Below are positions 24,798 to 33,245 of a stretch of DNA of 40,558 nucleotides, in pieces. The notes beneath the pieces were generated by a model that was not told the DNA's origin, did not search any database, and saw only the letters and a list, made by a program, of their open reading frames with translations. Position numbers and translations under genes: made by a program. Within the stretch, counting starts at the first letter, position 1; each line of letters begins with the position of its first letter. Origin of the DNA: Hyphococcus sp. (lineage in GTDB: Bacteria > Pseudomonadota > Alphaproteobacteria > Caulobacterales > Parvularculaceae); contig JAJFGA010000034.1 in NCBI GenBank assembly GCA_021776375.1, positions 1-40,558 on the forward strand, written 5' to 3'.

Positions 24798-26558
24798 ATG
24801 GGGTTGCGTTCTCCTACTTATTTTTCCGGTGCGTTTTTGTGCCTGGCGATTGTATTCACCGCCATTATCAACGTCTCGATTCGCACCAATCCGGATGCGG
24901 CGCAGAGCCGGTTTGATGCGCTTGTGGATACTGGCGCCCTGCGCCGTGCTGCACCCCATGGCGAGCGGGCAATCGCGCTATACCTCAAGGCCAACGCCGA
25001 CGATAACGATGTCGCTGCGCTAAAGATAAAAACAGCAACGACGCAAATTGCGCAAAAAAATTATCAACGCGGCGCGGAGCTAATGCGCCAGGGGCTATCC
25101 ACGACTTGGGGCAAAGCCCTTGATCAGAATGAGCGCCTGGTGATCGAGGACCAATTGGGTCGCGCCTATATCAATTCTGGACGTATTGAAGAAGCGGTAT
25201 CGATCTATGCATCGTTTCTGGAACTGGCCGGCGATGCGGCCGTTCAGCCAGACCTCGACGGCGCAGAAGATATTGCCGGATATTATGCCCATAGGGTTGC
25301 TGCTGCCGATAATGCGTTTGCCGGCGCTCTCAATCATGCCGACCCCTATAAAATCACCGCCGGAAGCCTCGAGCAAACCCTTGCCACCGCCAATCATATG
25401 GCAAGCCTCGGCGGGTTTTATGGCGCGCGGACGGGTGATGAATATGCAGCCGCCGGACTTTTATCTTCCGCCTATGAGACCCGCAAAAAAGTATTGGGCG
25501 GCGACCATCAAGACACTGTGCAGATCACGCTAATTCTCGGACCGCTTTACACCAAAATGGGCCGCTTGAAGGACGCGGAAACGCTTTACCTTGACGCCTT
25601 CCATGCCCAGGAACGGGTCAAAGGCGCCAATAGTCCTGACCTTAGTCTTTACATCAAACTTCTGGCGGGCCTTTACGAAAAGCAGAACCGCTATACCGAA
25701 GCGCAGGCGCTTTATGAACATATGCGCGGCCTGTTTCGCGACGCCTTCGGCGCACAGCGTTACGCCATCAATCGCGTGCAAGACCGACGCGCTTATATCA
25801 ACCGACCGGTCTCGCAATATTTTCCGCTGGAACAGGGATATGCGCCGCGCGACCTTGTGTCGACCGCGGAATATTCGGTGCCCACCAGCAAGGCGCCTTC
25901 CACGGATGAGATGAAAGTGCGCCTCGCGCCGGACGCGGACGCCGACCCACGCGAGGCGAACTTGCCGGTGCGTCTTGCACAGCTCATCTCTCTTTGCCGC
26001 AACGAGTCCGGCGAGCGGATATCGCTGCGCTCGGGTTATCGTTCCTACAATACCCAGCGCATCCTATTTGACCGCATCGGCTCGAAAGGAACAGTGACGC
26101 CGCCGGGCGTTTCAGAGCACCAGACCGGGCTCGCCGTTGACATCAATGTCGGCGACCGCTTCATGCGCAAAAGCGACCGCACATCTCAGTGCTTTGAAGA
26201 AAATGCGTTTCGTTTTGGCTTTATTCTCTCCTACCCGCCGGACAATAATTACCTGCCGGGAGAGGATAGTTATGAGCCCTGGCATTGGCGCTATGTGGGC
26301 GTCCAGACCGCACAGCTCTACCGCGAGGCGGGACCTTACAATCAGCCGCAGGAATTTCTCGCCGCCCTGCCCTGCTATCAGGAGCGCGCGGCGACCGGTT
26401 CTTTCCCGACCTCTGGCGAGCCCGATATCTGCCTGGAAGAGCCGAAAATAATCACCGCAACAGCGAGTGATGAGGCCAGCAAACAACCCATTGGCGAAAA
26501 CCCCGAAACGGCGCGCATCTTGAATGATAGCGGCAATGCAGCGCGAGTTCGCCGGTAA
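24798..26558 (+). CDS. TPR-repeat protein with C-terminal VanY-type D-alanyl-D-alanine carboxypeptidase domain
   Basis: This protein has 586 residues from the ATG at 24798. An upstream in-frame ATG at 24741 would add 19 residues; I favour 24798 because AGAGGGG stands before it. An N-terminal anchor (FSGAFLCLAIVFTAIINVSI) is followed by a helical region with TPR-like repeats, for instance LIEDQLGRAYINSGRIEEAVSIY (split: LIEDQLGRAYIN, SGRIEEAVSIY) and LGPLYTKMGRLKDAETLY. The VanY domain at about 385-500 has RSGYRSYNTQRILF, EHQTGLAVDIN and EPWHWRYVG, giving zinc ligands His441, Asp448 and His496. It should cut the terminal D-Ala of peptidoglycan stems. The TPR part could scaffold cell-wall partners. 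A Ser/Ala-rich tail follows. Confidence 0.88.
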   Translation: MGLRSPTYFSGAFLCLAIVFTAIINVSIRTNPDAAQSRFDALVDTGALRRAAPHGERAIALYLKANADDNDVAALKIKTATTQIAQKNYQRGAELMRQGLSTTWGKALDQNERLVIEDQLGRAYINSGRIEEAVSIYASFLELAGDAAVQPDLDGAEDIAGYYAHRVAAADNAFAGALNHADPYKITAGSLEQTLATANHMASLGGFYGARTGDEYAAAGLLSSAYETRKKVLGGDHQDTVQITLILGPLYTKMGRLKDAETLYLDAFHAQERVKGANSPDLSLYIKLLAGLYEKQNRYTEAQALYEHMRGLFRDAFGAQRYAINRVQDRRAYINRPVSQYFPLEQGYAPRDLVSTAEYSVPTSKAPSTDEMKVRLAPDADADPREANLPVRLAQLISLCRNESGERISLRSGYRSYNTQRILFDRIGSKGTVTPPGVSEHQTGLAVDINVGDRFMRKSDRTSQCFEENAFRFGFILSYPPDNNYLPGEDSYEPWHWRYVGVQTAQLYREAGPYNQPQEFLAALPCYQERAATGSFPTSGEPDICLEEPKIITATASDEASKQPIGENPETARILNDSGNAARVRR

Positions 26559-26593
26559 CGGATAGCACAAGCGCGTCGTTACGAGCGGGATTG

Positions 26594-27925
26594 ATGAGCA
26601 GCGAGACTATTTTTTCGCCGCGTGCGCAGATTGCTTGCGTAACTGGTGATGAGCCGGCGCTTAAGGCGTTAACGACTTCTTTCAGTCACGCCGGTTTTGC
26701 CATCGCCAAACCGGATGCTGGATTGTGTGCTGATATCGGTCTGATTGACCTGCGCAACCAGGCCGTGTCTGCGCGGAAAGCAAAAACCATCGCCGGCGCC
26801 CTGCGGCGCAAATCACCCGAATCGCCTCTGGTCTTTCTGGTCGATCCCGGCCTGGATGCCGCCATACGCTCAGCGCTCAAGCGGTTTGGCGAGGTCATCC
26901 CCGCGCAAGATCAGCTTGATCATGCCGTGGTCCGGTGCAGGGAGATCCTCCGTCTGCGTAATATCGCCGAGGAAACAGGCGAACGCTTAAAGAGCCTCGC
27001 CACGCTCAACCGGCTTGTCGAATTCCCGGTGATCACGACCACAAGCGCGCAAACCCGTATTCTGATTGCCGGCGCGCCGGGCCCGGTGGCGATTGCCGCC
27101 GTTAACGCCGTCAGCACGATTGCCGGGGACGTCACTTGCGTGCTTAACGCAGGGCAAGCGATGCGCGCGCTTGAGCATAATGATTTCGATTGCGCCATCT
27201 TCCTGCCGACGGCGGAAAACGATCCCATGCTGGCCTTCATCCGGACCCTGCGGCGCCATCCCAAACACGCGCATCTCGCCATCATTCAAATTGCAGAGCA
27301 CCCCGCTGATCTGTCAAACTATGCACGCAAAGGCGCCAGGGATTTTGTTCTGGCTCAACACATCTCTGTCGAGCTTGCCTCCAAGGCGCAACTCGCCGCA
27401 CGCCGCGCCAGACTGCTGCGATCAATGCGCAGGTTTTTAAACAGCTGCAAAGGCGAGGGCATTCGCGACGCCAGTTCCGGCGCCTTTACCTCATTGTTCC
27501 TGACCGAACACGCAAACAGAATATGCGCCCGGGCCGATCAGACCGGCAGAGCGTTGTCTCTCACTTTGATCAGCCTGTCCGACGCCCACGGCCAGGCGAG
27601 CACAAGCCGTACGCTTAACCATGCAGCCCGGTTGATCAATCGGGTCACGCGCGCCGAAGATCTTGTGGCGCGGATCTCACGAAAAAGATTCATCATTCTC
27701 AGTCCGGCCACCAATGTTGAGGATGCGACAAAAATTGGCCTGCGCATTCGCGGTGTGCTTTCAAACACCGCTTTTCGCGTCGAGCACACGCTTGAGCCTT
27801 ACGCCATTGACGTGGTTACGAAATCCTATTCACGCACGCACGGCCTATGCATAGAAGAATGCGTCGCCGCCGGGCTTAAGGATATGGATGGCGCCGCTAC
27901 GCCTCGGCGGCTATCTCCGCGATAA
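26594..27925 (+). CDS. popA: PopA/PleD-like regulator: two receiver-like domains plus a degenerate GGDEF with a kept I-site
   Basis: The ATG at 26594 gives 443 residues; a TTG directly before it is not needed, since GAGCGGGA precedes. Residues about 10-120 are receiver-like (GLIDLR keeps a possible phospho-Asp). Residues about 150-270 are a second receiver-like fold in which the Asp position is lost (CAIFLP). Residues about 285-430 are a GGDEF-type domain in which the GGDEF signature reads SRKRF (VARISRKRFIIL), so it cannot make c-di-GMP. The inhibitory c-di-GMP-binding R-x-x-D is kept as RAED at 353-356, in the right place. This is the pattern of Caulobacter PopA, which binds c-di-GMP and helps degrade CtrA. 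Orthology is a proposal. Confidence 0.7.
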   Translation: MSSETIFSPRAQIACVTGDEPALKALTTSFSHAGFAIAKPDAGLCADIGLIDLRNQAVSARKAKTIAGALRRKSPESPLVFLVDPGLDAAIRSALKRFGEVIPAQDQLDHAVVRCREILRLRNIAEETGERLKSLATLNRLVEFPVITTTSAQTRILIAGAPGPVAIAAVNAVSTIAGDVTCVLNAGQAMRALEHNDFDCAIFLPTAENDPMLAFIRTLRRHPKHAHLAIIQIAEHPADLSNYARKGARDFVLAQHISVELASKAQLAARRARLLRSMRRFLNSCKGEGIRDASSGAFTSLFLTEHANRICARADQTGRALSLTLISLSDAHGQASTSRTLNHAARLINRVTRAEDLVARISRKRFIILSPATNVEDATKIGLRIRGVLSNTAFRVEHTLEPYAIDVVTKSYSRTHGLCIEECVAAGLKDMDGAATPRRLSPR

Positions 27926-30900
27926 TCGCGGCAATCTTGCGCGTTCCTTTGAGGCGTAATTTATCGCCTGGCCAGGCCTGGCGATAAACAAACTTCTGGT
28001 CAGGGCGCAACTTCACATCGTGGGGTGAGCTTGAGATAAACGCGACCAGCCCTGCCGGGTTGATGAAACTATCATTGCGGAACGTAATCACCGCGCCTTT
28101 TGGGCCTGCGTCAATCTTGGCAATGCCTGCGCGGCGGCAAATCATTTTGATCGCGACGATTTCAAGCAGATGGTCGACCTCCGCCGGCATTGGTCCAAAC
28201 CGATCGACCAGTTCTGCTGCAAAGCCGTCAATTTCCGCTTCCTGTTCCAGCCTGCCGAGACGGCGATAGAGCGCCATGCGGACATCAAGGTCAGCCACAT
28301 AACTATCGGGGATAAGCACCGAGGCGCCGACATTAATTTGCGGCGACCACACGTCTTGCGCCGCCGCGCCGCCGCCGCGCAACTCCGCTACGGCCTCTTC
28401 CAGCATGTGTTGGTACAGCTCAACGCCAACTTCCTTGACCTGGCCGGACTGTTCCTCGCCGAGAAGATTGCCGGCGCCGCGAATATCAAGGTCATGGGAC
28501 GCCAGCGTAAAGCCCGCGCCCAGCGTATCCAGCGATTGCATCACCTTGAGGCGGCGTTCTGCGCCTTCGGTCAGTTTCTTGCGGGTGCTGGTTGTAAGAT
28601 AGGCGTATGCGCGTTGTTTTGACCGCCCGACCCGGCCGCGCAGCTGATAAAGCTGGGCCAGACCAAACATATCCGCATGATGAATAATCATCGTATTCGC
28701 CGTCGGAATATCGAGACCGGATTCGATGATCGTGGTTGAAACGAGAACATCAACCTTGCCTTCATAGAAGACGGTCATGATGTCTTCAAGTTCGCTGGCG
28801 CTCATCTGGCCATGGGCGATTTTAAATTTCACCTCCGGGACTTCGTCACGCAAAAATTCGCCAATATGCTGCAAATCCTTAATCCGCGGGGCGACGTAAA
28901 AGCTCTGTCCGCCGCGATAATGTTCGCGCAACAAAGTCTCGCGCGCGACGACCGGATCAAACGGGCCAACCGTGGTGCGCACGGCCAGGCGGTCAACCGG
29001 CGGTGTGGCGATGAGCGACAGGTCGCGAATACCGCTCATGGCGAGCTGCAACGTCCGCGGGATCGGCGTTGCCGTCAGTGTCAGCACATGGGTATCGCCG
29101 CGATATTCTTTTAGGCGCTCTTTGTGCTTAACGCCAAAGTGCTGTTCCTCATCGACTATGATAAGCGCGAGGTCGTGAAACTTGATGGTCTTGGCAAGCA
29201 ACGCATGCGTGCCGATAACAATGTCGACCTGACCGCTCGCGACGCCATCGCGAACGGCGGTGGCTTCCTTTGCGGTAACCATGCGCGAAAGCTGCCCGAT
29301 TTTGACGGGGAAGCCTTTGAAGCGGTCGGTAAAGCCTTTGAAATGCTGGCGCACAAGTAGCGTCGTCGGCGCCACAATCGCCACCTGGCGTCCGGTCATC
29401 ACGGCGGCGAATGCTGCACGCAAGGCTATCTCGGTTTTGCCAAAGCCGACATCGCCGCAAATCAGCCGGTCCATCGGCCGGCCGCTGGCGAGATCTTCCA
29501 GAACGTCGGCGATGGCGTTTTGCTGGTCTTCGGTTTCCGCAAACGGGAACCGTGCGCAGAACTCTTCATAGGACCCTGCGGTTGGCGCAATTGCTTCCGC
29601 GGTCTGCATCGCCCGTTTCGCGGCAATGGCAATGAGCTGTTCGGCGAGCATTTTGATGCGCGCGCGCATCTTCGCCTTGCGCCCCTGCCAGGCGGCGCCG
29701 CCAAGCTTATCGAGTTGTTGGCCCGGATCGTCTGAGCCATAGCGCGATAAGAGGTCGATATTTTCGACCGGCAGAAACAATTTGTCACCGCCGTGATAAA
29801 CCAAATAGAGGCAATCATGGGGCGCGCCCTGCACTTCGAGGGTTTTCAACCCCTCATAGCGGCCTATGCCGTGTTCCACATGAACGACAATATCGCCGAC
29901 GCTAAGGCTTGCGGCTTCGGTGAGAAAATTTTCAGCGCGCTTTTTACGCGAGCGCCGCACAAGCCGGTCGCCAAGAATATCCTGTTCGGAAATAAATGCC
30001 GTGTCGGCAGTTTCAAATCCGTTTTCCAGCCCCAGAACCGCCGTCTGCAATTGCGCGCTGTTGGCGCCGACCGTCAGCCAGTCGGCGGCATGAACAATCT
30101 CTCCGGCGCCATGATCGCCAAGCACTGCACCCATACGGTCGGCCGATCCTTCAGACCAACAGGCAATCACCGTCTTCTTGCCGAGATCGGCCAGCGCGCG
30201 CGCGTGTTTGTCGACAGCGTCGAAGACATTGATTTTTTCAGCCGCCCGTTCAGCGGCAAAGCTGCGCCCGACTTTGGCGGCGAGATTATAACAGCGCTCA
30301 TTATCCGCCGGCGCAAAAGGCGAGAGCGGGCGAAGGTTGGCGTTCTCAAGGCGTGTGCGCCACTCATCTGGACTCAGATAGAGCCATTGCGGATTTAGCG
30401 GACGATAGGCTGGCGCGGAAAATTCTGAACTGCGCGGGCGCGTCGCTTTTGCGTCTTCTGCACGGGCTTCAAAATGATCGTTGATCAGGGAAAGACGCGC
30501 CTCAGCCGCCGCATCAACGAGATGGTCCGTAAAAACAAGCGCGTCGGCGATGAAATCGAACAACGTATCGGTTGTCTCATAAAATAGCGGCAGCCAGTGT
30601 TCGGCGCCCGCATGCATGCGCCCGGCGCTGATCGCCTCATAAAGCGGATCGTCGCCGGCAGCGCCGAAGGCTTTGACAAACCCGGTGCGAAAACGCGTGA
30701 TGGTTTCGTCCGTCAACAGAATTTCACAAGCCGCCGTCAGGTCAAACCGTCTGAGCTGGCGTGTGGTGCGCTGCGAGGCGGCGTCGAAGGCGCGGATGGT
30801 TTCCAGGCTGTCTCCGAAAAAGTCGAGCCGTACCGGCTCGTCAGCGCCGGGCGGGAAGATATCCACCAGACCGCCGCGCACCGCAAACTCCCCGGCCTCG

Positions 30901-31412
30901 CGCACCGTCGATGCGCGCGCATAGCCATTGGCGCCAAGATAAGCGGTGAGGTCGTCCATAGTGATCGCGGCGCCGGGCGCCAGCGACAGCGCCGCTTTTT
31001 TGATGACCTCATGAGGAGGGGTCTTCTGGGTGGCGGCGTTGACCGAGGTCACCACAATCATCGGTCCTGCGTCCTTCATAGAACCGATGGCCGCGAGCAC
31101 AGCCATGCGCCGTGAAGAGACAGCAGCCGATGGCGATACCCGGTCATAGGGAAGGCAGTCCCAGGCCGGAAATTCCAAAACCGCAATTTCTGGTGCAAAA
31201 AATTGCAGCGCCTGTGCCATCGCCGCCGCGCGGGCGCCATCACGTGCAATCTGCACGACAAGCCCATTGCGCGCGCGCGCCGCATCCGCGACCGCCATCG
31301 CGTCAGCGCCCTCCGGCGCGCCATAAACAGGCAAGCGTCCGTCAAACTTCCAGGCCGCTTCAGCACCAATCTGCGCCACACCGGAGACCATAGTTTTTGC
31401 CGATTCGCTCAT
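27897..31412 (-). CDS. mfd: Transcription-repair coupling factor
   Basis: This 1,171-residue Mfd removes stalled RNA polymerase and recruits the UvrABC excision repair proteins. The N-terminal UvrB-like region has FPAWDCLPYDRVSPS, and the polymerase-interacting domain has VHVEHGIGRYEGLKTLE and FLPVENIDLLSRYG. The translocase motor has Walker A ICGDVGFGKTEIALRA, the Walker B DEEQHFGVKHKE, TATPIPRTLQ, TIIESGLDIP and QLRGRVGRSKQRAYAY. The C-terminal TRCF domain, with YQHMLEEAV and LIPDSYVADLDVRMALYRRL, is complete. Length is normal. Its last 29 bases overlap the last 29 of the PopA-like gene on the other strand. It lies near recG and sdhE, a grouping often seen in alphaproteobacteria. Confidence 0.97.
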   Translation of the reverse strand: MSESAKTMVSGVAQIGAEAAWKFDGRLPVYGAPEGADAMAVADAARARNGLVVQIARDGARAAAMAQALQFFAPEIAVLEFPAWDCLPYDRVSPSAAVSSRRMAVLAAIGSMKDAGPMIVVTSVNAATQKTPPHEVIKKAALSLAPGAAITMDDLTAYLGANGYARASTVREAGEFAVRGGLVDIFPPGADEPVRLDFFGDSLETIRAFDAASQRTTRQLRRFDLTAACEILLTDETITRFRTGFVKAFGAAGDDPLYEAISAGRMHAGAEHWLPLFYETTDTLFDFIADALVFTDHLVDAAAEARLSLINDHFEARAEDAKATRPRSSEFSAPAYRPLNPQWLYLSPDEWRTRLENANLRPLSPFAPADNERCYNLAAKVGRSFAAERAAEKINVFDAVDKHARALADLGKKTVIACWSEGSADRMGAVLGDHGAGEIVHAADWLTVGANSAQLQTAVLGLENGFETADTAFISEQDILGDRLVRRSRKKRAENFLTEAASLSVGDIVVHVEHGIGRYEGLKTLEVQGAPHDCLYLVYHGGDKLFLPVENIDLLSRYGSDDPGQQLDKLGGAAWQGRKAKMRARIKMLAEQLIAIAAKRAMQTAEAIAPTAGSYEEFCARFPFAETEDQQNAIADVLEDLASGRPMDRLICGDVGFGKTEIALRAAFAAVMTGRQVAIVAPTTLLVRQHFKGFTDRFKGFPVKIGQLSRMVTAKEATAVRDGVASGQVDIVIGTHALLAKTIKFHDLALIIVDEEQHFGVKHKERLKEYRGDTHVLTLTATPIPRTLQLAMSGIRDLSLIATPPVDRLAVRTTVGPFDPVVARETLLREHYRGGQSFYVAPRIKDLQHIGEFLRDEVPEVKFKIAHGQMSASELEDIMTVFYEGKVDVLVSTTIIESGLDIPTANTMIIHHADMFGLAQLYQLRGRVGRSKQRAYAYLTTSTRKKLTEGAERRLKVMQSLDTLGAGFTLASHDLDIRGAGNLLGEEQSGQVKEVGVELYQHMLEEAVAELRGGGAAAQDVWSPQINVGASVLIPDSYVADLDVRMALYRRLGRLEQEAEIDGFAAELVDRFGPMPAEVDHLLEIVAIKMICRRAGIAKIDAGPKGAVITFRNDSFINPAGLVAFISSSPHDVKLRPDQKFVYRQAWPGDKLRLKGTRKIAAIIAEIAAEA

Positions 31413-31433
31413 ATGCCCTCAACGCAAAACGCA

Positions 31434-31455
31434 CGACCGCCGGATTTGGCGGTCG
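31434..31455 (-). terminator. Likely Rho-independent terminator after the APC permease gene
   Basis: CGACCGCC (31434-31441) pairs with GGCGGTCG (31448-31455) with a 6-base loop. On the minus strand the stem lies about 45 bases beyond the permease stop and is followed by TGCGTTTTGCG, a short T-run. It would separate the permease transcript from mfd. Confidence 0.55.
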
Positions 31456-31500
31456 CGTGGAATAGGGGATGTAAGCGCCGTCAGGCGAGCAGGCAAGCGT

Positions 31501-32847
31501 TTAGCGCTGCGTCGGCCGCGTCAACCAAAAGACCAGGCCGAGCACTGCCCATCCAGCAAGCAGACCCCATTCGGCGGGCCATGCGAGCGCCGAAGGTGAA
31601 AATGGCAGATACAGCATCAAGATGGCGACGCCGAGGATAAGGGCGAGAACGCCGACGACCACACCGCCGGGCGCGCGAAACGGACGCTCCATTTCCGGCT
31701 CGCGCAGGCGAAGGATTACAAATGCTGCGGCAACGAACGTATATGCGATGGTGATGCCAAAAGCGCCGGCATTGACGATCCAGACGAGCGCATTTCTCCC
31801 CAACAAAGGCGCGACGACAGACAGCCCGCCGACCAACGCAACCGCTGCCCATGGCGTACCAAAGCGTGGATGCACCTTGGCCAGAAAACGCGGCAGTTGT
31901 CCTGCACGCGCCATTGCGAAAAGCGCGCGGCTGCCGCCAATCAGAAATGAATTCCAGCTGGTGAGGATACCGCCGATCCCGGCGATAATAACAAAGGCGG
32001 CAACCTTGTCCGAACGCCACCACGCGCCCGCCGCATCTGCGGTCGCAATATCAACAGTGTCCGGGTCCATTGGCGCCAGTCCAACTGAAAAGACAATCAC
32101 CAAATAAAAGGCAACCGCCAGCAAGATTGAAAGTATCAACGCACCGCCGATCTCTTTTTTCGGGCCGGCAATTTCTTCCGCTGACTGTGGAATGACGTCA
32201 AAGCCGACAAACAGAAACGGGACCATGATAATCACTGCAAAAACGCCGGAAAAGCCTTTCCAGGTTTCAATATCAGCGGGAATGCGTTCAAGGTTTGCAA
32301 GGCCCCCTACGACCAACACTGCGCCCGCGGCAAATAAGAAAATCACCACTACCGCCTGCACCCGCACAGCAAGGCGCACACCCCAAATATTGATGATTGT
32401 AATCGCGAGCGCCGCAAGGCCGCCAAGCGCGGCCTCGCTGGCATGGACGCGATAGCCGGCGATTTCCCATAACGGCCAAGCTTTAACTTCCGGAAAGAGA
32501 TAGACAAAGGCGACCGGCAAGGCGATCGCCTCAAACGCAACCACCGAAACATATCCGAAAATGATCGACCAGGTGCAGATAAACGATGCGGTCTTGCCGA
32601 AGGCCCGCTCCGTATAGGCATGTTCGCCGCCGGCGACAGGCATTGCCGAAGCAAGCTCTGCATACGTTAGTCCAATGACGGTAATTGCGACCGCGCCCAA
32701 TGCGAAAGCGACGACGGCGCCGGCAATTCCGGCATTCGCCACCCAGGTCCCCGCGAGGATGATCCAGCCCCAGCCGATCATCGCGCCGAAGCCAAGAATG
32801 GCGGCGTCGAACCGATCCAGAACACGCTTTAGAGAATGCTCCGCCAT
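31501..32847 (-). CDS. APC-superfamily amino-acid/amine permease
   Basis: This 448-residue integral membrane protein has about 12 hydrophobic segments. Amino acid-polyamine-organocation family features are AAILGFGAMIGWGWII in the first unwound helix, YAELASAMPVAGGEHAYTERAFG after helix 2, the helix 6 stretch FLFVGFDVIPQSAEEIAGPKK, SWNSFLIGGSRALFAMARAGQLP and PRFGTPWAAVAL. It imports an amino acid or amine using the ion gradient; the substrate cannot be told from sequence. AAGGA stands at a good distance before the ATG. It lies between mfd and sdhE, genes often close neighbours of recG, so it may be a later insertion into that group. Confidence 0.92.
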   Translation of the reverse strand: MAEHSLKRVLDRFDAAILGFGAMIGWGWIILAGTWVANAGIAGAVVAFALGAVAITVIGLTYAELASAMPVAGGEHAYTERAFGKTASFICTWSIIFGYVSVVAFEAIALPVAFVYLFPEVKAWPLWEIAGYRVHASEAALGGLAALAITIINIWGVRLAVRVQAVVVIFLFAAGAVLVVGGLANLERIPADIETWKGFSGVFAVIIMVPFLFVGFDVIPQSAEEIAGPKKEIGGALILSILLAVAFYLVIVFSVGLAPMDPDTVDIATADAAGAWWRSDKVAAFVIIAGIGGILTSWNSFLIGGSRALFAMARAGQLPRFLAKVHPRFGTPWAAVALVGGLSVVAPLLGRNALVWIVNAGAFGITIAYTFVAAAFVILRLREPEMERPFRAPGGVVVGVLALILGVAILMLYLPFSPSALAWPAEWGLLAGWAVLGLVFWLTRPTQR

Positions 32848-32913
32848 GGGTGATGGTCCTTAAATTTGCCAGGTATTGAATGGAAGACTATTCCGCCGGT
32901 GTTTCGGCTATAG

Positions 32914-33168
32914 CTACAACAGCTTGAACGCCATTAGCCGGTTAAACACCGGCCCCAGAATATGCATTGGCGGATCGGCTTTCTGTGTCGCCCAGTTGTA
33001 GAGTTGGCGATCATCGAGCTCAAGCAGCGCCTCGAATTCATCGAGTTCGGGGCTGTCAAAGCTCTCCACATTGGCCGCAGCAAACCCACCGATCAGGAGG
33101 TCCGCCTCCTTAAATCCGCGATAGGTCGCGCGATAAAGCAGCTTTTTACGGCGATCTTCGATGGTCAT
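32914..33168 (-). CDS. sdhE: Succinate dehydrogenase FAD assembly factor
   Basis: This 84-residue protein of the SdhE/SDHAF2 family helps attach FAD covalently to the flavoprotein subunit of succinate dehydrogenase. The conserved R-G-x-x-E motif is present as YRGFKEADLLIGGFA at 17-31, followed by ELDEFEALLELDDRQLYNWA, which is the typical acidic end with D-x-x-L-Y-N-W. Length fits the family (80-95). It is divergent from recG with 77 bases between the starts, so the promoters of both lie there. Confidence 0.93.
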   Translation of the reverse strand: MTIEDRRKKLLYRATYRGFKEADLLIGGFAAANVESFDSPELDEFEALLELDDRQLYNWATQKADPPMHILGPVFNRLMAFKLL

Positions 33169-33245
33169 CTGCGGTTTTTGCTCCTCAACCCGCCTTGTGG
33201 ATAAATGGTTGCCGCGCGGAGCGCAAATTCCGATAATTTACCCCC

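Noticed and set aside
29793-30398. 201-codon plus-strand frame within mfd
   Set aside because: It is opposite an uninterrupted Mfd protein with all motor and polymerase-binding motifs.
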